A DNA stretch of 64,000 nt, taken from Myxococcales bacterium (GTDB taxonomy: Bacteria > Myxococcota_A > Polyangia > Polyangiales > Polyangiaceae). The first letter of the stretch is position 1. Every line of letters starts with the position of its first letter. Of the stretch, positions 10,236-19,473 are shown piece after piece. The stretch is taken from assembly GCA_025355005.1 (NCBI GenBank), contig JANXLV010000193.1:34521-98520 (forward strand). Direction: 5' to 3'. The translations under genes and the position numbers were made by a program. The notes under the pieces are model-generated. The model was not told the origin of the DNA. It ran no database searches and saw nothing but the letters and a program-made list of their open reading frames with translations.

Positions 10236-11192
10236 ATGGGTAATGTCGGCATCATCGGCGGAGGTCCGTGGGGCCTCGCCCTGGCAGCGGCGGCGGCGCG
10301 GGCTGGCTCGTCAACCCTCCTTTATACGAGGCGCGCGCAGGACAAGGCCTCGGCTGCCATTCCCGAGGGCGTGAAGGTCACGCAGAGCATGGCGGACATC
10401 CCGAAGCACGCGCGGCTGCTCGTACTCGCGACCCCTTCTGCGGTGATCGAGGACGTCGCCAAGGAGCTCGGCCGTCACACGGACGGCAGCCACTATGTGG
10501 TGCACGGCATCCGCGGCCTCGCGGGCGAGGATGGCACGGAGACCGTCAGCGACATCCTGCGCAGGCTGACGCCGCTGCGTCGCATGGGCGCGCTCGGCGG
10601 GCCGGTGCTGGCGAGCGATCTCGCAGCGGGCAACCCGAGCGTCATCGTGTGCGGCTCGCGATTTCCCGAGGTCAACGACGTCTTCGTCGAAGGCTTCGGC
10701 TGCAACGTGCTCCGCATCTACAAGACGAACGACCTGCGCGGGCTCGAGTGGGCGAGCGCGCTCGTCGGCGTACTCGCGATCGCCGTCGGATACGCGCAGG
10801 GCCTGGGCATGAACTCCGGGCTCCTGGCCGCGCTGATCACTCGAAGCGTGACCGAGGCATCGCGCCTTGCGGCGGCCGCGGGCGGCGAAGAGCGCACGCT
10901 CCTCGGGCTCGCCGGCTACGGAGATCTGCTCGCATCCACGAGCCAGACAGAGCGCCCCGAGGTCGCGTTCGGCCGCCTGCTCGCGAAGGGCAAGTCGCGC
11001 GCGGATGCGCTCGCCGCAGTCGGCATGCGCGTCGAGGCAGTGGAGCTCCTGCCGAAGCTCATCGCGTTCGGGGACAAGCACAAGGTGCGCGCGCCGATCT
11101 TCCATTCGATGGCGAGCGCGATCCTCGAGGGGAAGCCCGCCCAGCACCTCCTGGACGATCTGATGACACGCCCCGTCGAAGATAGGGCCTAG
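10236..11192 (+). CDS. GpsA-like NAD-dependent glycerol-3-phosphate dehydrogenase paralogue, catalytic Lys missing
   Basis: Full-length (318 residues) member of the NAD(P)H glycerol-3-phosphate dehydrogenase family. The Rossmann motif GGGPWG is at residues 8-13, and the C-terminal helical domain has GLAGYGDLLAST and ITRSVTEASRL. Two positions normally held by lysine are changed: the family ALKN motif reads ALVG (Val177), and the earlier KGL motif reads RGL. Because the first-named lysine is the general catalytic residue of the family, this copy may be inactive, act on another substrate, or serve as a structural paralogue. It is divergent from ygiQ across 76 bases and is followed by an unrelated membrane protein gene. 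Confidence 0.85.
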   Translation: MGNVGIIGGGPWGLALAAAAARAGSSTLLYTRRAQDKASAAIPEGVKVTQSMADIPKHARLLVLATPSAVIEDVAKELGRHTDGSHYVVHGIRGLAGEDGTETVSDILRRLTPLRRMGALGGPVLASDLAAGNPSVIVCGSRFPEVNDVFVEGFGCNVLRIYKTNDLRGLEWASALVGVLAIAVGYAQGLGMNSGLLAALITRSVTEASRLAAAAGGEERTLLGLAGYGDLLASTSQTERPEVAFGRLLAKGKSRADALAAVGMRVEAVELLPKLIAFGDKHKVRAPIFHSMASAILEGKPAQHLLDDLMTRPVEDRA

Positions 11193-11725
11193 GAGCCTGA
11201 TCCACGCGGGGCCGTTTACTGACCTGGGGATTGCGCTACGCTCGATGTCATGTCGAACGACAACAAGCTTCGCGCGCCCAGCTTCGTCCCGCTCCTCAAC
11301 GGCGCGCTGCTGTACGGGTTCCTGACGGCGTTCGGTGTGGCGTCGGCCGTCATCGTGCCGATCCTTGGTGAGCTGTGGGAGAAGTCGCCGCGCCTCGGGG
11401 CCATCGCGTTTCTCGGATACATCGCGTCGCCGATCGGGCTCATCGCCATCGCGCACCATCTCGGCCACGGGTTCCTGGATCGGTTCGACGCACGCAAGCG
11501 CGCCCGGTCGAAGCCCCTCTTGCCGGACGCGGAGAGCCTGTCCGCCGGCTTCTTCGGCTGGTTCGCGATCGTTTTCTCGAGCATCGCATCCGCGTTCGTG
11601 CTGCTCGCCGTGTTCCCGCCGCCGCCGGAAGAAGGCGCCGCGCTCGCGCTCATGCACGTCGCCACGGACGTGCGCCTCCAGGCGACGTTGCACACCGTCG
11701 TCTGGATCCTGATCGCTGCGGGGCT

Positions 11726-12697
<972 letters not shown>

Positions 12698-12737
12698 AGC
12701 GCGACCATAACCGTTTGAGTTGCGAATGACGGGAATG

Positions 12738-12842
12738 TTACTCGGCGACCCGGTCGGCGGGGCCTGCTCCTCGAACGGCCTGTTATTCGAGCGACCCGCT
12801 CAGCGCGGGGGCCTTCTACTCGAGCGACCCGCTCGGCGCGGG
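12738..12842. repeat. triplicated 3' gene end carrying in-frame stop codons
   Basis: On the minus strand the last codons and TAG stop of the TPR gene (stop at 12816-12818) recur immediately downstream. A near-identical 33-base unit (GAGCGGGTCGCTCGA core) ends in TAA at 12783-12785. A more diverged unit ends in TAA at 12738-12740. The 33- and 45-base spacings keep all three stops in the same reading frame, so readthrough would add 10 and then 14 residues. Confidence 0.8.
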
Positions 12843-14975
12843 GTCGACCGGGCGCGGTGGCGGGATCGTGATGCTCGGGTGCAGGGAGACGCCCAGCTTC
12901 TCACGCACGTCGGCGAACGCGGAAGACACCGCGAATGCAAGGAGGTCGCTTCGCCGATCCTCTGCGGTCAGCTCGGCGATCGCGCGCTCCTCCGCCTTCA
13001 CGATCTTGGTCGCGACGCGCAGGTCCGACGTGAGCAGGAAGCCGCAACGCGTGGCGAGGAGCTCGACGCTCTTCATCCATGTGAGGAGCTCCATCTTGCC
13101 GCCGCGGGCGTCCAGCTTCTCGACGGCCGCCTTGAGCTGCGCCTTCGCTTCGTCCGAGAGCTTCGCGGAGAGCTTGTTGAAGAGGGTCTCGATCTCCGCC
13201 TTGATGGCCGTGGGCTTCCCGAGGTCAGGATGAACGACCGAAACGGCGCCAAGAACGAGCGCAGTGAGGTCGGCGAGCGTCGGGTAGAAGATCAGCGCGT
13301 AGTGCTCCGGCCGGTAGTAGACCAGGTGGCGCCCCGCCAGGAACGCGAGCTCCATCACGCTGCGCCCCGTGAGAACGCTGGGCCCCACGGCGACCGCGGG
13401 CGCGGCCGCGCGCATGGCTGCGACGCTGGTGCGACCGTCGTCCATGATCACCAGATCCGGGAGATCGATCCCGAGGACCTTGCCCGCCCACGCGAAGGTG
13501 CGCGCCGCGGAGCCCGTGCCTTCGGGGTCCAGCTTCTTCTGTTCGTCCGTGACGGAGAGCTTGTGTTCGCGGCCAAGCACCTCCACGCGATGCTGCACGG
13601 CCACGTCGCGAACGATGGTGAGGATCTCTTCCAGGATCTCGTCCGCGCCGCTGGGGCGGATCTTGTGCAGGTCCGCGACGCTCAGAGGGACCGTGGGACG
13701 GATGGGGCTCGTGGGACGGAGCTGCTGCAGATAGAGCTCGTGATCCATGTCGGTGGAGCCGAGCTCCTCCAGACATTCGGCCGCGTAGAGCGCGCGGTCC
13801 GGGCGGCTCGCTCGCATGTGCAGCTCGAAGAGGCGGCGATAGGTCTGCGCGCGTCGAGGCTCCGCCCAGGCAATGGTCTCGAGCTCGCGCACGGCGGCAT
13901 GACGCTCTCCCTTCGCGACGTAGAGCTCCGCGAGCGCGCTGCGCGCCTCCACGTCCCCGGGCTGGATCTCGAGCGCCGCGCGGAAGGCCTCCACCGCGCC
14001 GGGTCCGTCCAGCAGGCGGTCGCGGCGCAACGTCGCGAGCTTCTTGCAGACGAAGAACGCCTCATCTGCCTTCTTGGCGCGCGCGAGCTCAATGACCACA
14101 CGCTCGTAGACGCGTGCGAGCTCACCCCATTCCTCGCGACGCGTGCGAATGGCGGTCATCGTGACCAGCGCCTTCTCGTGCGAGGGGTCGTCCACGAGCG
14201 CGAGCTCCATGAACGCGAGCGAGCGCGGCTCGTCGCGGAGCTTGGTGAGCATCACCTCCGCCTGCACGAACCGATAACGCGAGCGCTCTCGATCGTCGTC
14301 GGTGTGGTCGACGAGACGGTCGTACACGTCGATCAGCTTCTTGTGCTGGTTGTGGTCACGATAGAGCTCCGCGAGTTGCTTCAGCGTGCCCGCGTGCTTT
14401 GGCCGAAGCTCCGACGCGCGCTCGAGCGACTCTGCGCAGAGCTCGTAGTCAGCGCCGGCCTTGAGCTGCGCGGCTGCCAGGCGACACAGCTCCTGGGAAC
14501 GCGCGTCCGGCTCTTCGAGCGCATATGCAAGCCTGCGACGGTACGTGACGACGCGCTCCGACTCTCCCTCGCGCTCGGCGAGCTCCACCAGCGCCTCGAG
14601 CGAGCGGCGGTGCGTCGCCATCGCAGACAGCGCCTTCTCGTAGTTCAGCTCCGCCTCGCGGCGCTTGCCCTGGGCGCGCTTCACCTCCGCGATGTTCGCG
14701 TAGAGCGATGCGCACGTATGGCTGTCGGACGGATCCACAACCATCAGCGCCTTCTTGTACTCGTCCAGCGCGGCCTCGAATTCACGTTTGTTGCGCGCCT
14801 CGTCCGCCTTGTCCAGCATGGGCTCGATCGCCGGCATGGGGAGCATGGCGCGCGAGGGCGGCGGCGCTGGAATGCTCCGGTTCACGCGCGACGGCGGCGG
14901 CACCGAGTTCGACGGCGGCGGAATGGAGACGGGAGGTAGCAGCGATGGACGGGCGTCGTCTTTTTCGTCGCTCAT
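12816..14975 (-). CDS. tetratricopeptide-repeat protein, unknown function
   Basis: 719-residue cytoplasmic-looking protein. A Pro/Ser-rich N-terminus (about 1-45) is followed by roughly a dozen TPR-like helical pairs from about residue 50 to 400 (for example FEAALDEYKKALMVVDPSDS and RREAELNYEKALSAMATHRR). A conserved C-terminal region of about 300 residues has AVGPSVLTGRSVMELAFLAGRHLVYYRPEHYA. That region contains no HExxH or other obvious active site; the family is known to me only as a myxobacterial hypothetical. The ATG at 14975 (MSDEKDD) is preferred to an earlier in-frame start. The gene lies 105 bases downstream of the EEP-family gene on the same strand. The stop codon is embedded in a tandem repeat. 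Confidence 0.8.
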   Translation of the reverse strand: MSDEKDDARPSLLPPVSIPPPSNSVPPPSRVNRSIPAPPPSRAMLPMPAIEPMLDKADEARNKREFEAALDEYKKALMVVDPSDSHTCASLYANIAEVKRAQGKRREAELNYEKALSAMATHRRSLEALVELAEREGESERVVTYRRRLAYALEEPDARSQELCRLAAAQLKAGADYELCAESLERASELRPKHAGTLKQLAELYRDHNQHKKLIDVYDRLVDHTDDDRERSRYRFVQAEVMLTKLRDEPRSLAFMELALVDDPSHEKALVTMTAIRTRREEWGELARVYERVVIELARAKKADEAFFVCKKLATLRRDRLLDGPGAVEAFRAALEIQPGDVEARSALAELYVAKGERHAAVRELETIAWAEPRRAQTYRRLFELHMRASRPDRALYAAECLEELGSTDMDHELYLQQLRPTSPIRPTVPLSVADLHKIRPSGADEILEEILTIVRDVAVQHRVEVLGREHKLSVTDEQKKLDPEGTGSAARTFAWAGKVLGIDLPDLVIMDDGRTSVAAMRAAAPAVAVGPSVLTGRSVMELAFLAGRHLVYYRPEHYALIFYPTLADLTALVLGAVSVVHPDLGKPTAIKAEIETLFNKLSAKLSDEAKAQLKAAVEKLDARGGKMELLTWMKSVELLATRCGFLLTSDLRVATKIVKAEERAIAELTAEDRRSDLLAFAVSSAFADVREKLGVSLHPSITIPPPRPVDPAPSGSLE

Positions 14976-15080
14976 GTTCGTCTCCAGGCTATCCGCTTTT
15001 ACCCCGCCGGGTATCACGAAGCGCGAGGAGGAGCGCATCGCGCGCATCGCGCGTATGTGTCGTGCGCGAGCTGCACACGA

Positions 15081-16022
15081 CTACCGCGAGCGCTGGGTGT
15101 TCACGACCGAGTCCCGCGTGAGGCGGTTGTCGTGGAACTTTGCCACGAAGAGCGCATGGTCGGAATCCACCGTGGGCGCAACGCCAGGCACGAACGGGCC
15201 ATGATCGCGGAGCGCCTCGTTCTGGAACGCTGCGGTCTCGAGCCGCTCGCGCAGCTGCGACGACACCAGGATGTGATCGATCTGCTCCTTCTTGCCACCG
15301 TGCATGGTGCTGAAGCGCGCCTCCTTCGGGACGATCGCCGCGCACGCGTGGAGCATGCCTTCCGCGCTGCCACGCACTATCTGCAGCGGCACCGCGTCGA
15401 AGGTGTCGTTGAGGTCACCCATGAGCGCGACGTTCGGCGTCACCGTCAGCGCAGCGTCGACCAGACCACGGACGTAGAGCGCCTCGGCTGTTCGCAGCAC
15501 CAGGCTGCGCACGTCTCCCTCCGCACGCTCCATCTCCGTGACGGGCTCCTTCTTCGTTCCGTCGGGCCGGACCAGCTCCGAGCGCAGCTTTGATTTGAAG
15601 TGCGCGGTGAGCACGGCTACGAGCCCCACCTGCGGCACCTCCACGCGCACGTGCGGCACGCCACGCCGGAGAGGGATGCGCTTCGGAAACGGCTGTGCGT
15701 CCCCTTCGCGAAAGATCGGAAATGGAAGCTCGTCCGCGGTATGCACCGTGTCGTGGACGAACGGCAGGCGCGACACGATGGCGCAGCGAATGCCTCGCGC
15801 GTCCGGCAGGGCGAGCACGACATGCCGGTAGTCGGCGCCGCCCGGCACGCGCTTCAGGATCTCTCGCAGCGCCTCCTGCGAGGCGACCTCCTGGAGCGCG
15901 ATCACATCCGCGTCCGCGCGCGCCAGCTGGGCGGCGATCTCGTCGAGCTTGGATTGCGGCGACGACACACGAAGGGCGTCGTCGAACAGATCCTTCACGT
16001 TGAACGTTGCGAGGGAAAACAC
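15081..16022 (-). CDS. endonuclease/exonuclease/phosphatase (EEP) family hydrolase
   Basis: Metal-dependent phosphoesterase fold shared by DNase I-like nucleases and some phosphatases. Conserved blocks are in order: ATFNVKDL (metal/Asn strand), ADVIALQEVAS (catalytic Glu), LTAHFKSK (His), MGDLNDTFDAVP (Asp/Asn), QIDHILVS (Asp-His) and DSDHALFVAKF (final Asp-His). No signal peptide is visible. The start is uncertain: GTG at 16022 (VFSLATFNVK) gives a family-like N-terminus and 313 residues, leaving 25 bases to the divergent gene; longer in-frame starts would overlap that gene. Substrate is unknown. Confidence 0.85.
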   Translation of the reverse strand: MFSLATFNVKDLFDDALRVSSPQSKLDEIAAQLARADADVIALQEVASQEALREILKRVPGGADYRHVVLALPDARGIRCAIVSRLPFVHDTVHTADELPFPIFREGDAQPFPKRIPLRRGVPHVRVEVPQVGLVAVLTAHFKSKLRSELVRPDGTKKEPVTEMERAEGDVRSLVLRTAEALYVRGLVDAALTVTPNVALMGDLNDTFDAVPLQIVRGSAEGMLHACAAIVPKEARFSTMHGGKKEQIDHILVSSQLRERLETAAFQNEALRDHGPFVPGVAPTVDSDHALFVAKFHDNRLTRDSVVNTQRSR

Positions 16023-16047
16023 GCTGGTTGATGCTACACTAACCGTG

Positions 16048-16977
16048 ATGGCCTTCACCGAAGACAACCTCCGGGAAATCGTCACCCTCACTGCAAAGGC
16101 GCTCACCGCCCTCGGGCCTCTGATGGAGCCCGACGACCTGGTCGAGCCCACGGCAAAATACTTCCCCGACGCGTTCAAGCTCGACGCTGACCACATCGAG
16201 AAGCTCGTCCATCGGATGCGCGCATACACACCGCTGTCGGAAGACCTGCCGCTCGCGCTCGGCTTTGCGGAGCCAGACGCCGAGGCGAAGGGTTCTGGAT
16301 GCGGCACGGGCGCATGTGCGCCAGGTCAAGGTGGGGAAGAGGATGTGGCGCGCGGCGGGTTCGTGGAGACCGCGGACGGCTACGGGCTCGTTCTCGACAC
16401 ACGCGACGTGAGCGAGCCCACGCTCCTCACCACTCAGATCGCACGCGGCCTTTTCGGTATCGTGCTGACCGAGGCCGAGGTCGACATCCCGCGACAGTCG
16501 CTCGGCTTCGCCGCGGAGATCGCGGCCGCCGCGATGGGGCTTGGCCTGATCACTGCGCTCGGCGCGTCCGTCTACAAGAAGGGCTGCGGCGGGATGCGCG
16601 TGCACCGCGGCACCGTCGCGAGCGTGGAGGAGACGTGCGGCGCCCTCGCGCTGTTCTGTCGCACGCGCGACATTTCACCCGGTCGCGTTCGCGCTCACCT
16701 TCCCGTCACCCAGAAGGAGGCCTTCGACGAGGCACTGCGCTTGGTTGACGGCAACACGCACCTGACGGATGCGCTGCGCGAGCATCCGGAGACGCTCGAG
16801 GACGGCGTGTTCAAGCTCCAGGGACCGGCGGGTCTGCTCGGTCGCCTCTTCGGGCGCAAGAGGACCGACAGCGCAGCGGAGGCGCCGCCATCCACCCGGA
16901 AGCCGCGCACGCGGGAAGAAGAGGAGCGCCTCGCGGAGGCGAAGCGCCTGGTGCGCGAAGCCCTCGACGCCGAGTAG
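16048..16977 (+). CDS. conserved hypothetical protein with Cys/Gly cluster
   Basis: 309 residues, not recognised. An alpha-helical N-terminal 90 residues is followed by a short Cys-rich loop GSGCGTGACAPG (about residues 90-101). A mixed domain has a hydrophobic core (GFAAEIAAAAMGLGLITALGA) and two further Cys in KKGCGGMR. The C-terminus is charged and helical (GLLGRLFGRKRTD then EEEERLAEAKRLVREALDAE). No signal peptide. It is divergent from the EEP gene by 25 bases, and its stop is one base from the stop of the convergent gene. The Cys cluster could bind a metal. Confidence 0.65.
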   Translation: MAFTEDNLREIVTLTAKALTALGPLMEPDDLVEPTAKYFPDAFKLDADHIEKLVHRMRAYTPLSEDLPLALGFAEPDAEAKGSGCGTGACAPGQGGEEDVARGGFVETADGYGLVLDTRDVSEPTLLTTQIARGLFGIVLTEAEVDIPRQSLGFAAEIAAAAMGLGLITALGASVYKKGCGGMRVHRGTVASVEETCGALALFCRTRDISPGRVRAHLPVTQKEAFDEALRLVDGNTHLTDALREHPETLEDGVFKLQGPAGLLGRLFGRKRTDSAAEAPPSTRKPRTREEEERLAEAKRLVREALDAE

Positions 16978-16978
16978 C

Positions 16979-17623
16979 TCAACGCCCGCCAACGAACTCG
17001 CCCAGCACGAGCCGTCCAGTGGGCGCGCCTGTGCTCGTGTCGCCGAACGAAGCGCAGTGCGGCGGCCCGTCCGCGAGACAGCGCGTCACCGAGAACCCGA
17101 TGCGTTCGCCGGGGGCGCCGGTCAACCCCAGCTCGGCGAGCGGCACCAGCACGCTCGACGTGAGCGCGGAGTCCAGGTCGGCCGTGTCGTCAGGCGCGCT
17201 CATCAGGTCCGCGAACGGACGGATCGATGGCCCTCGCACGCTGCCGTCCGCGCCCACCTCCACGATGGTGAGTCGCCGCCCGTTGTCGAACGTGAGCGTG
17301 AAGAGCGAGCCGACTGGCTCTGGCTCTTCCGAGACCAGGGCGATGTAGAGCGAGTCGTCGGAGTAGGAGAGCCGGGCCTCCACCACCGGCGACGAGAGGT
17401 GCCCATCCTTTCTGCGCAGGTACCCGGTGGAGACCACCGCGAACGACGCCTCGCGCGGGAACCCGTCGCCAGTGATCCGTGGCACGACGAGCGTCTCGAT
17501 CTCCTTCGCCCGCGCCATCGAATCACCGTGCGACCGGCCCTCTTGCGCGGCGAGCGACACGCCGATCGCGACGGCGGCGGCGGTCCAGAGAGGTGCACCA
17601 CTGGTGGCCGCGCCGTGACTCAT
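16979..17623 (-). CDS. secreted beta-sandwich-like protein (DOMON/CBM9-like fold suspected)
   Basis: 214 residues with an N-terminal signal-like segment (APLWTAAAVAIGVSLAA). The remainder is beta-rich with a pattern seen in DOMON/CBM9-type modules: SYSDDSLYIALVSEEPEP, then FTLTFDNGRRL, then EVGADGSV. Two Cys near the C-terminus (RCLADGPPHCASF) may form a disulfide. No catalytic motif. The fold assignment is inference from the strand pattern only. The stop codon is separated from that of the convergent gene by one base. Confidence 0.6.
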   Translation of the reverse strand: MSHGAATSGAPLWTAAAVAIGVSLAAQEGRSHGDSMARAKEIETLVVPRITGDGFPREASFAVVSTGYLRRKDGHLSSPVVEARLSYSDDSLYIALVSEEPEPVGSLFTLTFDNGRRLTIVEVGADGSVRGPSIRPFADLMSAPDDTADLDSALTSSVLVPLAELGLTGAPGERIGFSVTRCLADGPPHCASFGDTSTGAPTGRLVLGEFVGGR

Positions 17624-17668
17624 CCGTGGGAACGATTGTGCGTGAATTACGGCGTGCGGGGAAGGCCT

Positions 17669-18043
17669 TCACTCCGGTGCGGCGTCGAAAGACCCATCAC
17701 TCTGATCGCCCCCGTCGATCGCGGCGTCGCCCACGTTGCCGCCGTCGTTGCCCGTGCCGCCGTCGGTGGGGGTCGGGCTCGCGTCGTCGGGTGCGCCCGT
17801 GTCCTTGTTCACCTGAGCGTCGCTCCTCACGCGACCCGAGTCGCTGTCCGCGAAGTTGCATTCGCCAGGCGGGCAGCCGTAACAGGCCATGAGCGTCATC
17901 GTGAACGCAGAGCCGAGCAGCGTGGAGGCGACGACGCCGATCCGCCCGATCCGATCCGAAGACGCGCGCAGCTCCTTGCCGCAGTGCGGACAGGAGACGG
18001 TTTTCGGAGGGGCGAAGCCTGAGCACGCAGTGCAGCGGAGCAT
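17669..18043 (-). CDS. small zinc-ribbon / transmembrane / Asp-Gly-rich-tail protein
   Basis: 124 residues in three parts. An N-terminal zinc ribbon has MLRCTACS and CPHCGKEL (two CxxC knuckles, residues 4-7 and 18-21). A single hydrophobic helix follows (RIGVVASTLLGSAFTMTLMA) ending in the Cys-rich turn ACYGCPPGEC. The roughly 60-residue tail is rich in Asp, Gly, Ser, Asn and Pro. It is divergent from the radical SAM/SPASM gene across 93 bases. It may be a membrane-tethered substrate or partner of that enzyme, or an unrelated lipoprotein-like protein. A competing frame on the same strand encodes only Arg-rich sequence. Confidence 0.6.
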   Translation of the reverse strand: MLRCTACSGFAPPKTVSCPHCGKELRASSDRIGRIGVVASTLLGSAFTMTLMACYGCPPGECNFADSDSGRVRSDAQVNKDTGAPDDASPTPTDGGTGNDGGNVGDAAIDGGDQSDGSFDAAPE

Positions 18044-18136
18044 GCTGCATGGTCAGCAATGTGCATACCAAACACAAGGATCCCGTAGGCTCCCAGCAGA
18101 TCCGGCGATGATGCCCCTCCCCCGTCTCCTCACACC

Positions 18137-19411
18137 ATGACAGCCACGTCGCGCCGCAAGTTACCGACCGTTGACGGCGTCGACGCGCCGAGCCACGCGT
18201 TCCATCCGCGCTACGTCGTGTGGGAGCTCACGCTCGCGTGCGATCAACCCTGTACGCACTGCGGCTCGCGCGCCGGGACGGCGCGTCCGAACGAGCTCGG
18301 CACGGCGGCGGCGCTACGCGTCGCGGGAGAGCTAGCAGACATGGGCGCGAAGGAGGTGGTCCTCATTGGCGGCGAGGCGTACCTGCATCCCGGCTTCCTC
18401 GAGATCATCGCGCGGCTGCGCGAGCGCGGCGCCGGGCCCGTGATGACCACGGGCGGTCGCGGCATCACGAAGGAGCTCGCGCAGGCGATGAAGGACGCCG
18501 GGCTCGAGCGTGCCTCCGTGAGCATCGACGGCACGGAGCCCACGCACGACACGATGCGCGCGGCCCGCGGGAGCTTTGCTTCCGCCACGGCGGCGCTGCG
18601 ATACATGCATGATGCAGGCATTCGCATCCACGCGAACACGAACCTCAATCGCTGGAACCAGCACGACCTCGAGGCGCTGTACGACCACCTTCGCGCGCAG
18701 AGGATCGAGAGCTGGCAGGTGCAGCTGACGAGCCCGCTCGGGCGCGCAGCGGACCGCCCCGACATGCTGCTACAGCCCTACGATCTGGTCACGCTGGTGC
18801 CGCGCATCGCAAAGCTGAAGGAGCGCGCCTACGCCGACGGCATCCTGCTCATGCCCGGCAACAACCTGGGCTACTTCGGCCCGGAAGAGGGCTTCCTTCG
18901 CTCCACCACGCCCGGCGGCGCGGATCATTTCGCGGGCTGCCAGGCGGGGCGCTTCGTGATGGGCATCGAGGCGGACGGCGCGGTGAAGGGATGTCCGTCG
19001 CTGCAGACCTCGCACTACGTCGGCGGGACGCTGCGAGAGAAGCCGCTCGCGGAGATCTGGCACGGAACGAAGGAGGTGGCATTCACGCGCGAGCGTGGCA
19101 CCGAGCACCTGTGGGGTTACTGCGCGACGTGCGTCTTCGCCGAGCCGTGCAAGGGCGGCTGCACGTTCACGGCGCACTCGTTCTTCGGCAAGCCGGGGAA
19201 CAACCCGTACTGCCACTTCCGCGCGAGGGACTTCGAGAAGAGGGGCCTGCGTGAGCGCCTCGTGCTGCGGGAGAACGCGGGCGGGCTGCCATTCGACAAC
19301 GGGTTGTTCGACCTCATCGTCGAGCCATCGGATTCACCGGAGCCCGAGCCGCCGGAGAAGAGGACCGCGTTGCTGCAGATCAGACGAAAAAAAAGCTCGC
19401 CAAAGCCCTGA
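18137..19411 (+). CDS. radical SAM/SPASM-domain enzyme
   Basis: 424 residues. The radical SAM core has the cluster motif CDQPCTHCGSRAG (CX3CX2C) near residue 35, the glycine strand VLIGGEAYLHPG, and the SAM-contact region VSIDGTEPTHD. The C-terminal SPASM domain matches the canonical spacing: CX12GX4C (GCQAGRFVMGIEADGAVKGC), then CX2CX5CX3C (CATCVFAEPCKGGC), then a final Cys in NPYCHF, enough for two auxiliary 4Fe-4S clusters. SPASM enzymes mature peptides or proteins (RiPPs, PqqE, anaerobic sulfatase maturases). The divergent small Cys/Asp/Gly-rich protein is the nearest candidate substrate. No sulfatase or PQQ genes are nearby. Confidence 0.88.
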   Translation: MTATSRRKLPTVDGVDAPSHAFHPRYVVWELTLACDQPCTHCGSRAGTARPNELGTAAALRVAGELADMGAKEVVLIGGEAYLHPGFLEIIARLRERGAGPVMTTGGRGITKELAQAMKDAGLERASVSIDGTEPTHDTMRAARGSFASATAALRYMHDAGIRIHANTNLNRWNQHDLEALYDHLRAQRIESWQVQLTSPLGRAADRPDMLLQPYDLVTLVPRIAKLKERAYADGILLMPGNNLGYFGPEEGFLRSTTPGGADHFAGCQAGRFVMGIEADGAVKGCPSLQTSHYVGGTLREKPLAEIWHGTKEVAFTRERGTEHLWGYCATCVFAEPCKGGCTFTAHSFFGKPGNNPYCHFRARDFEKRGLRERLVLRENAGGLPFDNGLFDLIVEPSDSPEPEPPEKRTALLQIRRKKSSPKP

Positions 19412-19473
19412 GAACGCCGCGGCTACGAGCGGGGTCGCAAACAGGACGGCGAGGGCCAGACGGCCGTGCCGAC

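Noticed and set aside
10236..11192. Pseudogene call for the GpsA-like gene
   Set aside because: The reading frame is intact and full length; only specific catalytic residues are changed, so divergence of function is a better description.
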